Source: Arthrobacter sp. ISL-30 (GTDB lineage: Bacteria > Actinomycetota > Actinomycetes > Actinomycetales > Micrococcaceae). From it: a stretch of DNA of 64,000 bases. The notes below the pieces were generated by a model. That model saw only the letters and a list, made by a program, of their open reading frames with translations. It was not told the DNA's origin and did no database searches. The position numbers were made by a program, and so were the translations under genes. Of the stretch, positions 24,135-33,055 are shown one piece after another (position 1 is the stretch's first letter; each line of letters opens with the position of its first letter). The stretch lies in assembly GCF_018613855.1 (NCBI RefSeq), contig NZ_JAGGPK010000044.1:23008-87007 (forward strand), read 5' to 3'.

Positions 24135-25495
24135 CACAAGGCTCACCACAAGGAATGACGCAAGGAAGCGCGACACAAACAACAAGAACTACGGCCGAGG
24201 CGTTTGACGCTGTCGACATTATCCGCACTAAACGGGACAAAGGCACGCTTAGTCCCGAACAGATCGACTGGACGATCGATGCTTACACAAGGGGCGTCAT
24301 CGCCGACGAGCAGATGGCAGCACTGAACATGGCCATCCTGCTCAACGGGATGGACAGGTCCGAAATCTCCCGCTGGACGGCGGCGATGATCGCCTCGGGA
24401 GAGCGGATGGACTTCTCCGGGCTTCGCAACCCCGACGGCAGTGTGAAGCCCACGGCCGACAAGCATTCCACGGGCGGCGTAGGCGACAAGATCACCCTGC
24501 CCCTGGCGCCGCTGGTGGCGGTCTTCGGCGTCGCCGTGCCGCAGCTTTCCGGACGGGGCCTTGGCCATACGGGCGGCACGCTGGACAAGCTCGAATCAAT
24601 CCCGGGGTGGCAGGCGTTTCTGAGCAACGAGGCGATTATGGCCCAGCTCCAGGATGTCGGGGCAGTGATTTGCGCCGCCGGAGCCGGCCTCGCGCCGGCA
24701 GACAAGAAGCTTTACGCACTGCGGGACGTGACCGGGACGGTGGAGGCCATTCCGTTGATCGCCTCGTCGATCATGAGCAAGAAGATCGCGGAGGGAACCG
24801 GATCGCTGGTCCTGGACGTCAAGGTCGGTTCGGGTGCCTTCATGAAGGATGAGGCGAAGGCCCGGGAGCTCGCCGAGACCATGGTTGCGCTGGGGCAGGA
24901 CGCCGGCGTCAACACTGTCGCGCTGCTCACCAACATGGACACGCCCCTCGGCCTCACCGCCGGGAACGCCATCGAGGTAGAGGAGTGTGTGGAAGTGCTG
25001 GCCGGGGGCGGCCCGGACGACGTCGTCGAACTGACCGTTCGGCTCGCGGAAGAGATGCTTGCTTGCGCTGGAGTGCACGACGCCGACCCGGCCGCTGCGC
25101 TTAAGGACGGCCGTGCCATGGACGTCTGGAACCGCATGATCCGTGCACAAGGAGGCGATCCGGGAGCAAGGCTTCCGGTTGTCAAGGAGTCCGAAACGAT
25201 CTATGCGGAGGCGGACGGCGTCCTCGTGCAACTCGATGCCCTGTCGGTCGGTGTCGCCGCCTGGCGACTGGGGGCCGGCCGGGCACGCAAGGAGGATGCA
25301 GTGCAGGCGGGAGCCGGTGTTCGCCTGCATGCGAAGCCCGGCGCGCTGGTCAAGGCCGGCGAACCCCTCATGACGCTGCTGACAGACACCCCGGAGAAGT
25401 TTGACCGCGCCCGGGAGGCCCTTGCCGGGGCCACGGTCATTGCCCCCGAGGGGTCCCGGCCGGCGCAGCAGCTCATTATTGACAGGATCGCATAG
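24131..25495 (+). CDS. deoA: Thymidine (pyrimidine-nucleoside) phosphorylase
   Basis: The 454-residue enzyme splits thymidine or uridine with phosphate to the base and (deoxy)ribose-1-phosphate. Signatures are DEQMAALNMAILLNGM, the phosphate-binding KHSTGGVGDKITL, SGRGLGHTGGTLDKLES (the family signature) and DVKVGSGAFMKD. The ATG at 24131 overlaps the cdd stop and has GGAGGAG upstream; an N-terminal tail of ~25 residues with repeated MTQGS is not conserved and may come from duplication, so a start at 24152 is possible. It acts directly after cytidine deaminase in pyrimidine salvage. Confidence 0.95.
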   Translation: MTQGSPQGMTQGSATQTTRTTAEAFDAVDIIRTKRDKGTLSPEQIDWTIDAYTRGVIADEQMAALNMAILLNGMDRSEISRWTAAMIASGERMDFSGLRNPDGSVKPTADKHSTGGVGDKITLPLAPLVAVFGVAVPQLSGRGLGHTGGTLDKLESIPGWQAFLSNEAIMAQLQDVGAVICAAGAGLAPADKKLYALRDVTGTVEAIPLIASSIMSKKIAEGTGSLVLDVKVGSGAFMKDEAKARELAETMVALGQDAGVNTVALLTNMDTPLGLTAGNAIEVEECVEVLAGGGPDDVVELTVRLAEEMLACAGVHDADPAAALKDGRAMDVWNRMIRAQGGDPGARLPVVKESETIYAEADGVLVQLDALSVGVAAWRLGAGRARKEDAVQAGAGVRLHAKPGALVKAGEPLMTLLTDTPEKFDRAREALAGATVIAPEGSRPAQQLIIDRIA

Positions 25496-25558
25496 GCTTA
25501 CCTCCCGGGCTGCTTTCGCCGGCGCCCGGGAGACCGGCCGGCCACGTGTGAGGAAAAA

Positions 25559-26209
25559 GTGCAGGCAATCAACGAATTCATCCTTGCTGCGGCCGGGCAG
25601 CCCTGGGTCCTCCTGCTCGTATTGGCCTGCTGCATCATCGATGGCTTCTTCCCACCCATCCCCAGCGAATCGGTAGTGGTGGGCCTCGCTGCGGTCTCGG
25701 CTACCGCCGACGTCCCCAATCCCTGGTTTCTTGGTGTGCTTGCTGCGGTGGGTGCCTTTACCGGGGACAACATCGCCTACCTGATCGGCCGTAGGGTAGG
25801 CACCCAGCGCTGGCATTGGATGCGGTCCCAGAGGATGCAGGCAGCCTTCCGCTGGGCGGGCCGGGAACTGAAACGACGCGCGGCTTCCCTCATCATGGTC
25901 GCGCGGTTCGTTCCGGTGGGAAGGGTAGCGGTGAACCTGACGGCTGGAGCTACCCTTTTTCCGCATGGAAAGTTCATCGCCCTGACTGCCCTGTCCGGCG
26001 TGCTGTGGGCCACTTATTCGGTCATTATCGGGCTCTTCTTCGGGCAATGGTTCGAAGACAACCACTTGCTGGGCGCGGTGATTGCGATCGTCTGCGCAGT
26101 AATGATCGGCATCATCATCGACCGCGTCGTGAGCAAGGTTCGCGGACCCCTTCCCGAAGAGGAAAAGTCAGTCCCACGGAGGACGCCGGAACCACCGGTG
26201 CACGGCTAG
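25559..26209 (+). CDS. DedA-family membrane protein (first of two)
   Basis: The 216-residue protein has the DedA/SNARE-associated fold: FPPIPSESVVVG near the N-terminus, GDNIAYLIGRRVG, the FVPVGRVAVNLTAGA segment with its conserved arginine, and several membrane helices. DedA proteins are now linked to lipid flipping and proton-gradient maintenance; a role in nucleoside salvage is not evident. GAGGA lies 5 nt before the GTG. A second DedA gene follows at 26329, so the pair probably arose by duplication inside the operon region. Confidence 0.88.
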   Translation: MQAINEFILAAAGQPWVLLLVLACCIIDGFFPPIPSESVVVGLAAVSATADVPNPWFLGVLAAVGAFTGDNIAYLIGRRVGTQRWHWMRSQRMQAAFRWAGRELKRRAASLIMVARFVPVGRVAVNLTAGATLFPHGKFIALTALSGVLWATYSVIIGLFFGQWFEDNHLLGAVIAIVCAVMIGIIIDRVVSKVRGPLPEEEKSVPRRTPEPPVHG

Positions 26210-26328
26210 CGTTGAACTGTTATTCCGGAGGCTTGGGGCGTAGCGAATGACGCCTTGGCCGTGGGACACTGAGAAGCGATTTCTGTCAATTTTTGCCCGT
26301 GTAATTTTCGTCTAGGAGCAATGCCCGC

Positions 26329-27048
26329 GTGGAGTTTATTAATGAGGCCGTGCTCCATGCAGCTGGTCAGTGGTGGATTTACCCGCTCCTGCTTGTTTTC
26401 TTCTTCGTTGACGGCTTCGCCATGGTGGTTCCGAGCGAAACCCTGATCGTTGCGCTGGCCGCATTTTCCCGACACAGCGGGGAACCGAATCTTTGGATCC
26501 TGGGCCTCACGGCGCTCGCTGGAGCAATGGCCGGGGACAACATGGCCTATCTCCTCGGGCGGAAAATCGGGCTCGAACGCTGGCGTTGGATGCGCAAGCC
26601 CAAAGTCCAGAGGGCCTTCGCCTGGGCACGGTATGAACTCGAGAAGCGCGGCGCGGTGCTGATCTTCACAGCGCGCTACATTCCTTGGGGCCGTGTGGCC
26701 GTGAACTACGTGGCTGGAACCACGGGTTTTCCGCACCGCAAGTTCTTCTGGCTGGACGCCTTCGCCTGCGTCACGTGGGTGGGCTACTCCATCGGCATTG
26801 GAATCATCGCCAGTTCCTTCCCCTGGCTTCACCACAATCCGCTGCTCAGCGCCGGAATCGCCGTGGTCTTCGCCGTCGTCCTCGGCATTGTGATCGACCA
26901 CGTGCTGCGCTGGTGGCACAAGCGGCTGGGGCGCAACGACGTCACCATTGATGAGGCCGAGGAAATGCTCGACGAACAAGAGGACAGGTTCACCCAGGAA
27001 GAGGACAGGTTCACCCAGGAAGAGGACAAGGACCCCCTCTCCGCGTAG
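26329..27048 (+). CDS. DedA-family membrane protein (second of two)
   Basis: The 239-residue paralogue of the gene at 25559 shares VDGFAMVVPSETLIV, GDNMAYLLGRKIG and ARYIPWGRVAVNYVAGTTGFP. It has a longer acidic cytoplasmic tail ending with EDRFTQE repeated twice in tandem (DNA at about 26980-27022), then EDKDPLSA. The GTG at 26329 is supported by GGAG about 12 nt upstream and by alignment with the first DedA protein. The adenosine deaminase gene after it has its own -10 box. Confidence 0.87.
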   Translation: MEFINEAVLHAAGQWWIYPLLLVFFFVDGFAMVVPSETLIVALAAFSRHSGEPNLWILGLTALAGAMAGDNMAYLLGRKIGLERWRWMRKPKVQRAFAWARYELEKRGAVLIFTARYIPWGRVAVNYVAGTTGFPHRKFFWLDAFACVTWVGYSIGIGIIASSFPWLHHNPLLSAGIAVVFAVVLGIVIDHVLRWWHKRLGRNDVTIDEAEEMLDEQEDRFTQEEDRFTQEEDKDPLSA

Positions 27049-27095
27049 GTCCGTCCGTATCCGGGAGGCAACTAGCGCCCGCCCGATGCCAACCC

Positions 27096-27101
27096 TAGAG
27101 T
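27096..27101 (+). promoter_or_regulatory. -10 box (TAGAGT) of leaderless adenosine deaminase transcript
   Basis: TAGAGT ends 6 nt before the GTG at 27108, and no ribosome site is present. Confidence 0.6.
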
Positions 27102-27107
27102 TGGTAC

Positions 27108-28250
27108 GTGACTGAGCCTATTGTTGACGCCGCCCCTGCCATCGATTTCGACCTGAAGAGCCTCCCGAAGGTCTCCCTGCATGACCATCTGGATGGGGGA
27201 CTTCGGCCCGCCACCATCATCGAGCTCGCCGAGGCCGTTGGCCACACGCTCCCTTCCACGGACCCCGTGGCGCTGGGGGAGTGGTTCCGTGAGTCCGCGG
27301 ACTCCGGCTCCCTGGTGCGCTATCTCGAAACGTTCGACCACACCGTTGCCGTGATGCAGACCAAGGAGGGCCTCTTCCGGGTCGCCAAGGAATTCGTCGA
27401 GGATCTGGCGGACGACGGCGTTGTGTACGGCGAGGTGCGCTGGGCACCCGAGCAGCACCTCCAGAAGGGGCTGACCCTGGATGAAGTGGTGGAGGCCGTC
27501 CAGGCAGGACTTGATGCCGGCGTCGACGCCGTGGAAGACAGCGGCCGCCAGATCCAGGTGGGTCAGCTCATCACGGCTATGCGCCACGCCGACCGCGGCC
27601 AGGAGATCGCAGAACTGGCAGTGCGCCACCGTAGCTCCGGTGCAGTCGGCTTCGACATTGCCGGTGCCGAAGACGGCTTCCTCCCCGCCCGTTTCCGTGA
27701 GGCCTTCACCTACCTGGCCGAGCACAATTTCCCGGCCACTGTGCATGCAGGCGAGGCCGCCGGGTTGGAGAGCATCCAGTCGGCCCTCGTGGACGGCCGC
27801 GCGCTTCGCCTCGGCCATGGTGTCCGGATTGCCGAGGACATCAACGTCGAATTCGAAGACGGTGCCGACGAGGATGGCGAGGAGACTGTCGGCATGGTCA
27901 GCCTGGGCGAACTTGCCTCCTGGGTCAGGGACCGCGGCATCCCCTTGGAGATCTGCCCGTCGTCGAACCTGCAGACCGGGGCGATCGCCGGTTTTGGTGA
28001 GGGAATCGAAAGCCACCCGGTGGACATGCTCTACCAGATCGGCTTCAACGTCACCATCAACACCGACAACCGCCTCATGAGCGGTGTGACCCTGACGGAC
28101 GAATTCGAGCTGCTCGTGGAGACGTTCGACTACGACCTCGATGACCTGCTGGAACTGACCCTGAACGCCGCCGAGGCATCCTTCCTGCCGCTTGACGAGA
28201 AGGAAGCGCTGGTGGAGTACATCAACGACGCCTACACGAACCTTGGCTGA
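27108..28250 (+). CDS. add: Adenosine deaminase
   Basis: The 380-residue zinc enzyme converts adenosine and deoxyadenosine to inosine forms. All family elements are visible: SLHDHLDGGLRP with the metal histidines, ATVHAGEAAGLESI, LRLGHGVRIAED, the EICPSSNLQTGAI loop and TINTDNRLMSG with catalytic Asp. It completes the purine side of the salvage cluster that starts with the nucleoside-binding lipoprotein at 18257. It is transcribed from its own leaderless promoter, and its last 8 nt overlap the mazG start. Confidence 0.96.
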   Translation: MTEPIVDAAPAIDFDLKSLPKVSLHDHLDGGLRPATIIELAEAVGHTLPSTDPVALGEWFRESADSGSLVRYLETFDHTVAVMQTKEGLFRVAKEFVEDLADDGVVYGEVRWAPEQHLQKGLTLDEVVEAVQAGLDAGVDAVEDSGRQIQVGQLITAMRHADRGQEIAELAVRHRSSGAVGFDIAGAEDGFLPARFREAFTYLAEHNFPATVHAGEAAGLESIQSALVDGRALRLGHGVRIAEDINVEFEDGADEDGEETVGMVSLGELASWVRDRGIPLEICPSSNLQTGAIAGFGEGIESHPVDMLYQIGFNVTINTDNRLMSGVTLTDEFELLVETFDYDLDDLLELTLNAAEASFLPLDEKEALVEYINDAYTNLG

Positions 28251-28947
28251 CGACACCCCCAGGAACGCCGCCGCCGTCGGGCGGCTCGTGGAGGTGATCG
28301 CAGCCCTGCGCGACCACTGTCCCTGGATGGGTGCCCTCACCCACGAATCGCTGGTGGAGTACCTGATCGAGGAAGCCTACGAAGTGGTTGAGTCGATCGA
28401 GGGCGAAGCCGCCGGTTCGGGCACTCCGGACGAACTCCTCGGCGAGCTCGGGGACGTGCTGCTGCAGGTAGTGCTCCACGCCCGGCTCGCCGAGGAGCAC
28501 GGGCGCTTCAACTTTGACGACGTCGTACAGACCCTCACGGCGAAGATGATCCGTCGCAACCCGCATGTGTTCAAATCCGACGGCACACTGCAGGAGAGCT
28601 TCCCCGCAACCGTGGACGAAATCGTGCAGAAGTGGGATTCCATCAAGCTGGCTGAGAAGCCGGCCCGCAGGGATGCCTTCGAAGGCATCCCTGCAAGGCT
28701 CCCGGCGCTCGCCCGGGCCCAGAAGTCCCTGGACCGCGCAGCCCGATCTCGACAGGCTCGATCACCGGAGGCGGCTGAGCTTGCCGGATCTGGACAGGCT
28801 CGATCACCAGAGTTCGCCACCGAGGAGGATCTCGGCGAGCTGCTGTTCGCCGTCGTGGCCTCCGCGCGGGAGCGGGGTTTCGACGCCGAAAGGGCCCTCC
28901 GCGGGGCCGTCACCAGATACCAGGGGAGCCACCGCGACCCAACATGA
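28243..28947 (+). CDS. mazG: MazG-family nucleoside triphosphate pyrophosphohydrolase
   Basis: From the TTG at 28243, which overlaps the add stop, the protein has 234 residues. The MazG core is clear: CPWMGALTHESLVEYLIEEAYEVVE with the EExxE motif, then LLGELGDVLLQVVLHA, and MIRRNPHVF. Such enzymes remove damaged or excess (d)NTPs. Here CPWM replaces the usual CPWD. The second half is shortened and carries an in-frame insertion of about 28 residues (RQARSPE repeated) made from a small palindromic DNA repeat, just before EEDLGELLFAVV. No ribosome site precedes the TTG, so start and coupling to add are inferred. Confidence 0.86.
   Translation: MADDTPRNAAAVGRLVEVIAALRDHCPWMGALTHESLVEYLIEEAYEVVESIEGEAAGSGTPDELLGELGDVLLQVVLHARLAEEHGRFNFDDVVQTLTAKMIRRNPHVFKSDGTLQESFPATVDEIVQKWDSIKLAEKPARRDAFEGIPARLPALARAQKSLDRAARSRQARSPEAAELAGSGQARSPEFATEEDLGELLFAVVASARERGFDAERALRGAVTRYQGSHRDPT
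28745..28810. repeat. Small direct/inverted repeat inserted in frame in mazG
   Basis: A 24-bp unit containing GACAGGCTCGATCACC occurs at 28745 and 28787, 42 bp apart, so it encodes a 14-residue repeat. Between them TGAGCTTGCCGGATC is an inverted partial copy. The motif resembles the dispersed 'GACAGGCTCAACCACC'-type repeats of many actinobacteria, here tolerated within a coding linker. Confidence 0.7.
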
Positions 28948-29068
28948 CGTGAGGCGCCGGAAGCCGTTCCGTAACCTCTGCCACTCTCGACTACGCTAGT
29001 AGCGACGAGGACGTCCAGACTTTCCCTCTAGATTCCCAGTAGATCGCTTCACCATAAGGAGCAAATCC

Positions 29069-30349
29069 ATGGCGCTTATCGATGCCATCCACGCCCGCGA
29101 GATCCTCGATTCCCGCGGCAACCCGACTGTAGAAGTTGAGGTCCTGCTTTCCGACGGCCAGATCGGCCGCGCAGCAGTTCCTTCCGGTGCCTCCACCGGT
29201 GAGCACGAGGCCGTTGAGCTCCGCGACGGTGACAAGGGCCGTTACCTCGGCAAGGGTGTCCAGAAGGCCGTCGACGCAGTCATCGACGAGATCTCCCCGG
29301 CACTGATCGGCTTCGACGCCACCGACCAGCGCAGCATCGACCAGGCCATGATCGACCTCGACGGCACGGCCAACAAGGCGAAGCTTGGTGCCAACGCGAT
29401 CCTCGGCGTTTCCCTGGCCGTTGCCAACGCCGCAGCCGCCTCCGCCGACCTCCCGCTGTACAAGTACCTGGGCGGCCCGAACGCCCACGTCCTTCCGGTT
29501 CCGCTGATGAACATCCTCAACGGTGGCTCCCACGCCGACTCCGACGTCGACATCCAGGAATTCATGATCGCCCCGATCGGCGCCGAGACCTTCTCCGAGG
29601 GCCTGCGCTGGGGCGTTGAGGTCTACCACAACCTCAAGTCCGTGCTGAACGAGAAGGGCCTTGCAACCGGCCTGGGCGACGAGGGCGGCTTCGCCCCGAA
29701 CCTGCCGTCCAACCGCGCAGCCCTGGACCTCATCCAGGAGGCCATCACGAAGGCCGGCTACACCCCGGGCAGGGACATCGCCCTGGCCCTGGACGTTGCC
29801 TCCTCCGAGTTCTACAAGGACGGCGCCTACCAGTTCGAAGGCAAGGCCTTGAGCTCCTCGGAGATGAGCGCCTACTACGCCGAACTGGTTGCCGACTACC
29901 CGCTGGTCTCCATCGAGGACCCGCTGGACGAGAACGACTGGGAAGGCTGGAAGACCCTCACCGACACCATCGGCGACAAGGTCCAGCTGGTTGGCGACGA
30001 CCTCTTCGTCACCAACCCGGAGCGCCTGCAGCAGGGCATTGACGCCGCCACGGCCAACTCGCTGCTGGTCAAGGTCAACCAGATCGGCTCCCTGACGGAA
30101 ACGCTCGACGCCGTGTCCCTGGCCCAGCGCTCGGGCTACACCACCATCACCTCGCACCGTTCAGGCGAAACCGAGGACACCACCATCGCCGACATCTCGG
30201 TCGCCACCAACGCCGGCCAGATCAAGACCGGTGCCCCGGCACGCTCTGAGCGCGTGGCCAAGTACAACCAGTTGCTGCGCATTGAAGAGGAACTCGACGA
30301 CGCCGCACGCTACGCCGGCCGCGGCGCATTTCCGCGTTTCAAGGGCTAA
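29069..30349 (+). CDS. eno: Enolase
   Basis: The 426-residue glycolytic enzyme dehydrates 2-phosphoglycerate to phosphoenolpyruvate. It has AREILDSRGNPTVEVEV at the start, the SGASTGEHEAVELRD loop, GDEGGFAPNL, metal ligands in VSIEDPLDENDWEGW and QLVGDDLFVTN, the catalytic lysine in LLVKVNQIGSLTET, and SHRSGETEDTTIAD. AAGGAG lies 8 nt before the ATG, so it is translated from a leadered mRNA, unlike many neighbours. It is followed by a strong terminator. Enolase next to mazG, ftsB, DUF501 and ppx is a conserved actinobacterial order. Confidence 0.98.
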   Translation: MALIDAIHAREILDSRGNPTVEVEVLLSDGQIGRAAVPSGASTGEHEAVELRDGDKGRYLGKGVQKAVDAVIDEISPALIGFDATDQRSIDQAMIDLDGTANKAKLGANAILGVSLAVANAAAASADLPLYKYLGGPNAHVLPVPLMNILNGGSHADSDVDIQEFMIAPIGAETFSEGLRWGVEVYHNLKSVLNEKGLATGLGDEGGFAPNLPSNRAALDLIQEAITKAGYTPGRDIALALDVASSEFYKDGAYQFEGKALSSSEMSAYYAELVADYPLVSIEDPLDENDWEGWKTLTDTIGDKVQLVGDDLFVTNPERLQQGIDAATANSLLVKVNQIGSLTETLDAVSLAQRSGYTTITSHRSGETEDTTIADISVATNAGQIKTGAPARSERVAKYNQLLRIEEELDDAARYAGRGAFPRFKG

Positions 30350-30368
30350 TACCCGCGAAATTGACTGA

Positions 30369-30412
30369 CCGGTGGCTATGGTGGAAAAAACCATAGCCAC
30401 CGGTTCTGTTTA
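30369..30412 (+). terminator. Rho-independent terminator of eno
   Basis: ACCGGTGGCTATGGT pairs perfectly with its complement over 15 bp around a GGAAAAA loop and is followed by TCTGTTT. Confidence 0.88.
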
Positions 30413-30536
30413 ACCCGCCGGTCTTCGACGCCGGTTGCGGACCGCGAAGATCGCATCGGAAACTGAACCGCAGGCACCACGCAAACGAGCATGTGCAGCA
30501 AACTGCCAGGCAAGCACCGGGCATTACAGGAGTGTC

Positions 30537-31277
30537 ATGGCCACCCGTCGTCCCAAGGTTCCCAAGGCAAGTGCCCTGTCCGGGCAGCCCAGGAACGAGA
30601 GCGACGGCGGCGACGTCATCCGGGCCGATTTCGGGGCCGGCAGGGGAGCGTCCGCGGGCACGGGGAAGCCTGGCGCTGGAGATTCCGGCGTAAAGCCCCA
30701 CTACCGGGCCACTCCGAACCGGACTGCACCAAACCGCACTGCCCCGAACCGCACTGATCTGAACGAGCGAACTGCCCCGAACCGCACTGCCGCGGGCGCG
30801 CGGACCACAGCGGAGGCGGGAACCACGTGGAAGGCAGGGACCACCTCGAACCCGGGAACCAGGAACCGGGGCGAGGACCATGCACCCGTGCCGGCACGGG
30901 CCTTCTCAGGGCGCATGCTGGCCCTTGCCGTCGTGATGATCGCAATCACCGTCATGCTTGCGCCAACCGTCAAGATCTTCTTCGAGAAGCGGGCGGAAAT
31001 TGCGGCGTTGGAGGATGAAATCGCGAGCCGGAAATCGGAGCAGGAGGACCTCCGCCGGCAGGTGTCGCGTTGGCAGGACCCCAACTATGTGAAACAGCAG
31101 GCTCGCGACCGCATTAACATGGTTATGCCGGGTGAAACGAGCTACTGGGTGTTTGGCGGGGAAGAGACCGTCGGCACAGCACGAGACAGCACTGGCACAG
31201 GAGCTTCCGGAAACCCGGCAAACCTGCCTTGGGTGGATGCGCTGTGGGAGTCCATCAGACGCTCGGCAACTGACTAG
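30537..31277 (+). CDS. FtsB/DivIC-family septum formation protein
   Basis: From the ATG at 30537 (CAGGAG upstream) the protein has 246 residues. A long disordered N-terminal region (about 1-120) includes tandem TAPNR units. One membrane helix follows (RMLALAVVMIAITVMLAP), then a coiled coil (FFEKRAEIAALEDEIASRKSEQEDLRRQ), DPNYVKQQARDRINMVMPGETSYWV and a tail. This is the FtsB/DivIC layout of divisome proteins that join FtsL and FtsQ. The cytoplasmic extension is much longer than in E. coli, as usual in actinobacteria. It lies in the conserved order eno - this gene - DUF501 - ppx. Confidence 0.88.
   Translation: MATRRPKVPKASALSGQPRNESDGGDVIRADFGAGRGASAGTGKPGAGDSGVKPHYRATPNRTAPNRTAPNRTDLNERTAPNRTAAGARTTAEAGTTWKAGTTSNPGTRNRGEDHAPVPARAFSGRMLALAVVMIAITVMLAPTVKIFFEKRAEIAALEDEIASRKSEQEDLRRQVSRWQDPNYVKQQARDRINMVMPGETSYWVFGGEETVGTARDSTGTGASGNPANLPWVDALWESIRRSATD
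30711..30792 (+). repeat. Tandem ~15-bp repeat encoding PNRTA units in the FtsB-like protein
   Basis: CCGAACCGCACTGC-type units encode PNRTA four times, with one interrupted copy (PNRTDLNERTA). The region lies in the disordered cytoplasmic tail and is likely prone to slippage and length change. Confidence 0.75.
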
Positions 31278-31343
31278 AACGCGGTGCCCGCCGCCGTCGT
31301 GCCCCCAGGGACACGGCCACAGGGAAGGAAGGACGGCAGCGCA

Positions 31344-32048
31344 GTGGACGGGAATGCAGTGGAAGAAAACAGCACCAGACCCCAGGAGGCCCGCCAGCCA
31401 TCGGCCCACGACCTTGAGGTCCTCAGCCGCCAGCTAGGGCGGCCGGTGCGCGACGTCGTCGAGATCCCCGCGCGCTGCGTCTGCGGCAATCCACTCGTAG
31501 CGGCAACGGCGCCGCGCCTTAGTAACGGAACACCGTTCCCCACCACGTTCTACCTTACGCATCCAGTCATTACGTCTGCTGTCTCGAGGCTGGAAGCCGG
31601 CGGCCTCATGAATGAGATGAACGATCGTCTCCTGGCCGACGAGCCGCTAGCCGCCGCCTATGCCGCGGCCCATGAGGCGTACCTGGAGGCCCGGAATGCC
31701 ATCGCAGCGCGCTCCGGCACTGGGGACGTACCGGAGATTGCCGGAGTCTCGGCCGGTGGCATGCCTACCCGCGTCAAGTGCCTGCATGTCCTCGTGGGGC
31801 ACTCACTGGCGGCGGGGCCGGGCGTGAATCCCCTGGGCGACGCGGCACTTGAAGCCATCGCGGAATGGTGGACCAAGGACCTTTGCTACTGCGACGGCGC
31901 CTGGGACACCGCCGGGGAGGCGCCCTCGCGCGACCTGAGCAGGCACGGCCCGCAGGGCCTGCCCGAAATTGTGGGGCGCGAGGCACCGGTCCGGAAGTCC
32001 AAAAGCGCGACGCCGAACGAGCCAACCATAGGGGAGGTCAACGAATGA
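31344..32048 (+). CDS. DUF501 family protein
   Basis: The 234-residue protein matches DUF501, a family of unknown function found between divIC and ppx in actinobacteria. Conserved parts are HDLEVLSRQLGRPVRDVVEIPARC, the PFPTTFYLTHP segment, LEAGGLMNEMNDRL, and VKCLHVLVGHSLAAGPGVNPLGD with two histidines and a cysteine, which could bind metal. The GTG at 31344 is favoured by GGAAGGA upstream; a GTG at 31284 in the same frame is possible. Its stop overlaps the ppx start in ATGA, so the two are coupled. Confidence 0.85.
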   Translation: MDGNAVEENSTRPQEARQPSAHDLEVLSRQLGRPVRDVVEIPARCVCGNPLVAATAPRLSNGTPFPTTFYLTHPVITSAVSRLEAGGLMNEMNDRLLADEPLAAAYAAAHEAYLEARNAIAARSGTGDVPEIAGVSAGGMPTRVKCLHVLVGHSLAAGPGVNPLGDAALEAIAEWWTKDLCYCDGAWDTAGEAPSRDLSRHGPQGLPEIVGREAPVRKSKSATPNEPTIGEVNE

Positions 32049-33055
32049 CTCGAGTAGCGGCCATTGACTGCGGAACGAACTCGATCCGCCTGCTGATTGC
32101 GGATGCCAACGGACAGGCTGGCGGTCCGGCATTGGCTGGGGATTCCGGGCAGGAGACAGGGGGTGAGTCCGCCAAAGTTGCGCAGCCCGGCCCCCTCACC
32201 GACATCGTCCGCGAGATGCGGGTTGTACGCCTCGGCCAGGGAGTGGACGCCACGGGCGAGCTTGCCCCGGAAGCCCTTGAACGTACCTTCGAAGCGACGC
32301 GGGACTATGCGGAGCTGATCCGCCGCCATGGAGCAGTGCGTGTGCGCTTTGCCGCAACGTCCGCTACCCGGGATGCGCGCAACCGCCAGGTTTTTGTCGA
32401 CGGCATCCGCGAACTCCTTGGAGTTGAGCCGGAGGTGATTTCGGGCGACGAGGAAGCTGCGCTGTCCTTCGCCGGTGCCAGCAGCGTCCTGCCGTCGCGT
32501 GGCAAGGAGCCTGTGCTGGTGGTGGACCTCGGGGGCGGTAGCACTGAATTCGTCCTTGGCGACGCCGAAGGTGTTATCGCCGCAAAATCGGTTGACATCG
32601 GCTGCGTGAGGATGACCGAGCGGCACCTCCTGGATGATCCTCCGACTCCTGACCAGATCGCGGCAGCCGAGGCCGACGTCGACGCCGCCATTGACCTTGC
32701 AGCCGAAACCGTTCCGCTCGGGCAGGCTGCCGTGGTCGTCGGCGTCGCCGGATCGATTACAACCATTACCGCGCACGCCCTGGGCCTGGACCGCTATGAT
32801 CCACGGGCCATCCATGGCGCTTCCTTGGATCTCGGAACCATTAGCGACGCCTGCACCAGCCTGCTTGAGATGAGCCGTGAAGAGCGTGCGCGACTGCCGT
32901 ACATGCATCCCGGACGCGTTGACGTCATCGGTGCCGGTGCCTTGGTGTGGCGGAGGATCCTCCAGCGCGTGGCAGAGGCAACGGACGGCACCGTCTCGGG
33001 AGCCATTGCCAGTGAGCACGATATTCTGGACGGCATTGCGCTGAGTATCCGCTAG
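32045..33055 (+). CDS. Exopolyphosphatase / GppA-type phosphatase
   Basis: The 336-residue protein has the sugar-kinase/actin ATPase fold of the Ppx/GppA family. Visible motifs are AAIDCGTNSIRLLIAD (phosphate 1), RVRFAATSATRDARN, EAALSFAGA, LVVDLGGGSTEFVLG (phosphate 2) and VVGVAGSITTITAH. It lacks the long C-terminal HD-like domain of E. coli Ppx, like mycobacterial Ppx1. It would release phosphate from polyphosphate or pppGpp. GGAGG precedes the ATG by about 9 nt, and the start overlaps DUF501. Confidence 0.92.
   Translation: MTRVAAIDCGTNSIRLLIADANGQAGGPALAGDSGQETGGESAKVAQPGPLTDIVREMRVVRLGQGVDATGELAPEALERTFEATRDYAELIRRHGAVRVRFAATSATRDARNRQVFVDGIRELLGVEPEVISGDEEAALSFAGASSVLPSRGKEPVLVVDLGGGSTEFVLGDAEGVIAAKSVDIGCVRMTERHLLDDPPTPDQIAAAEADVDAAIDLAAETVPLGQAAVVVGVAGSITTITAHALGLDRYDPRAIHGASLDLGTISDACTSLLEMSREERARLPYMHPGRVDVIGAGALVWRRILQRVAEATDGTVSGAIASEHDILDGIALSIR

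Noticed and set aside
24596..26065. 489-codon minus-strand frame opposite deoA and the first DedA gene
   Set aside because: It crosses two well-supported genes and shows no domain.
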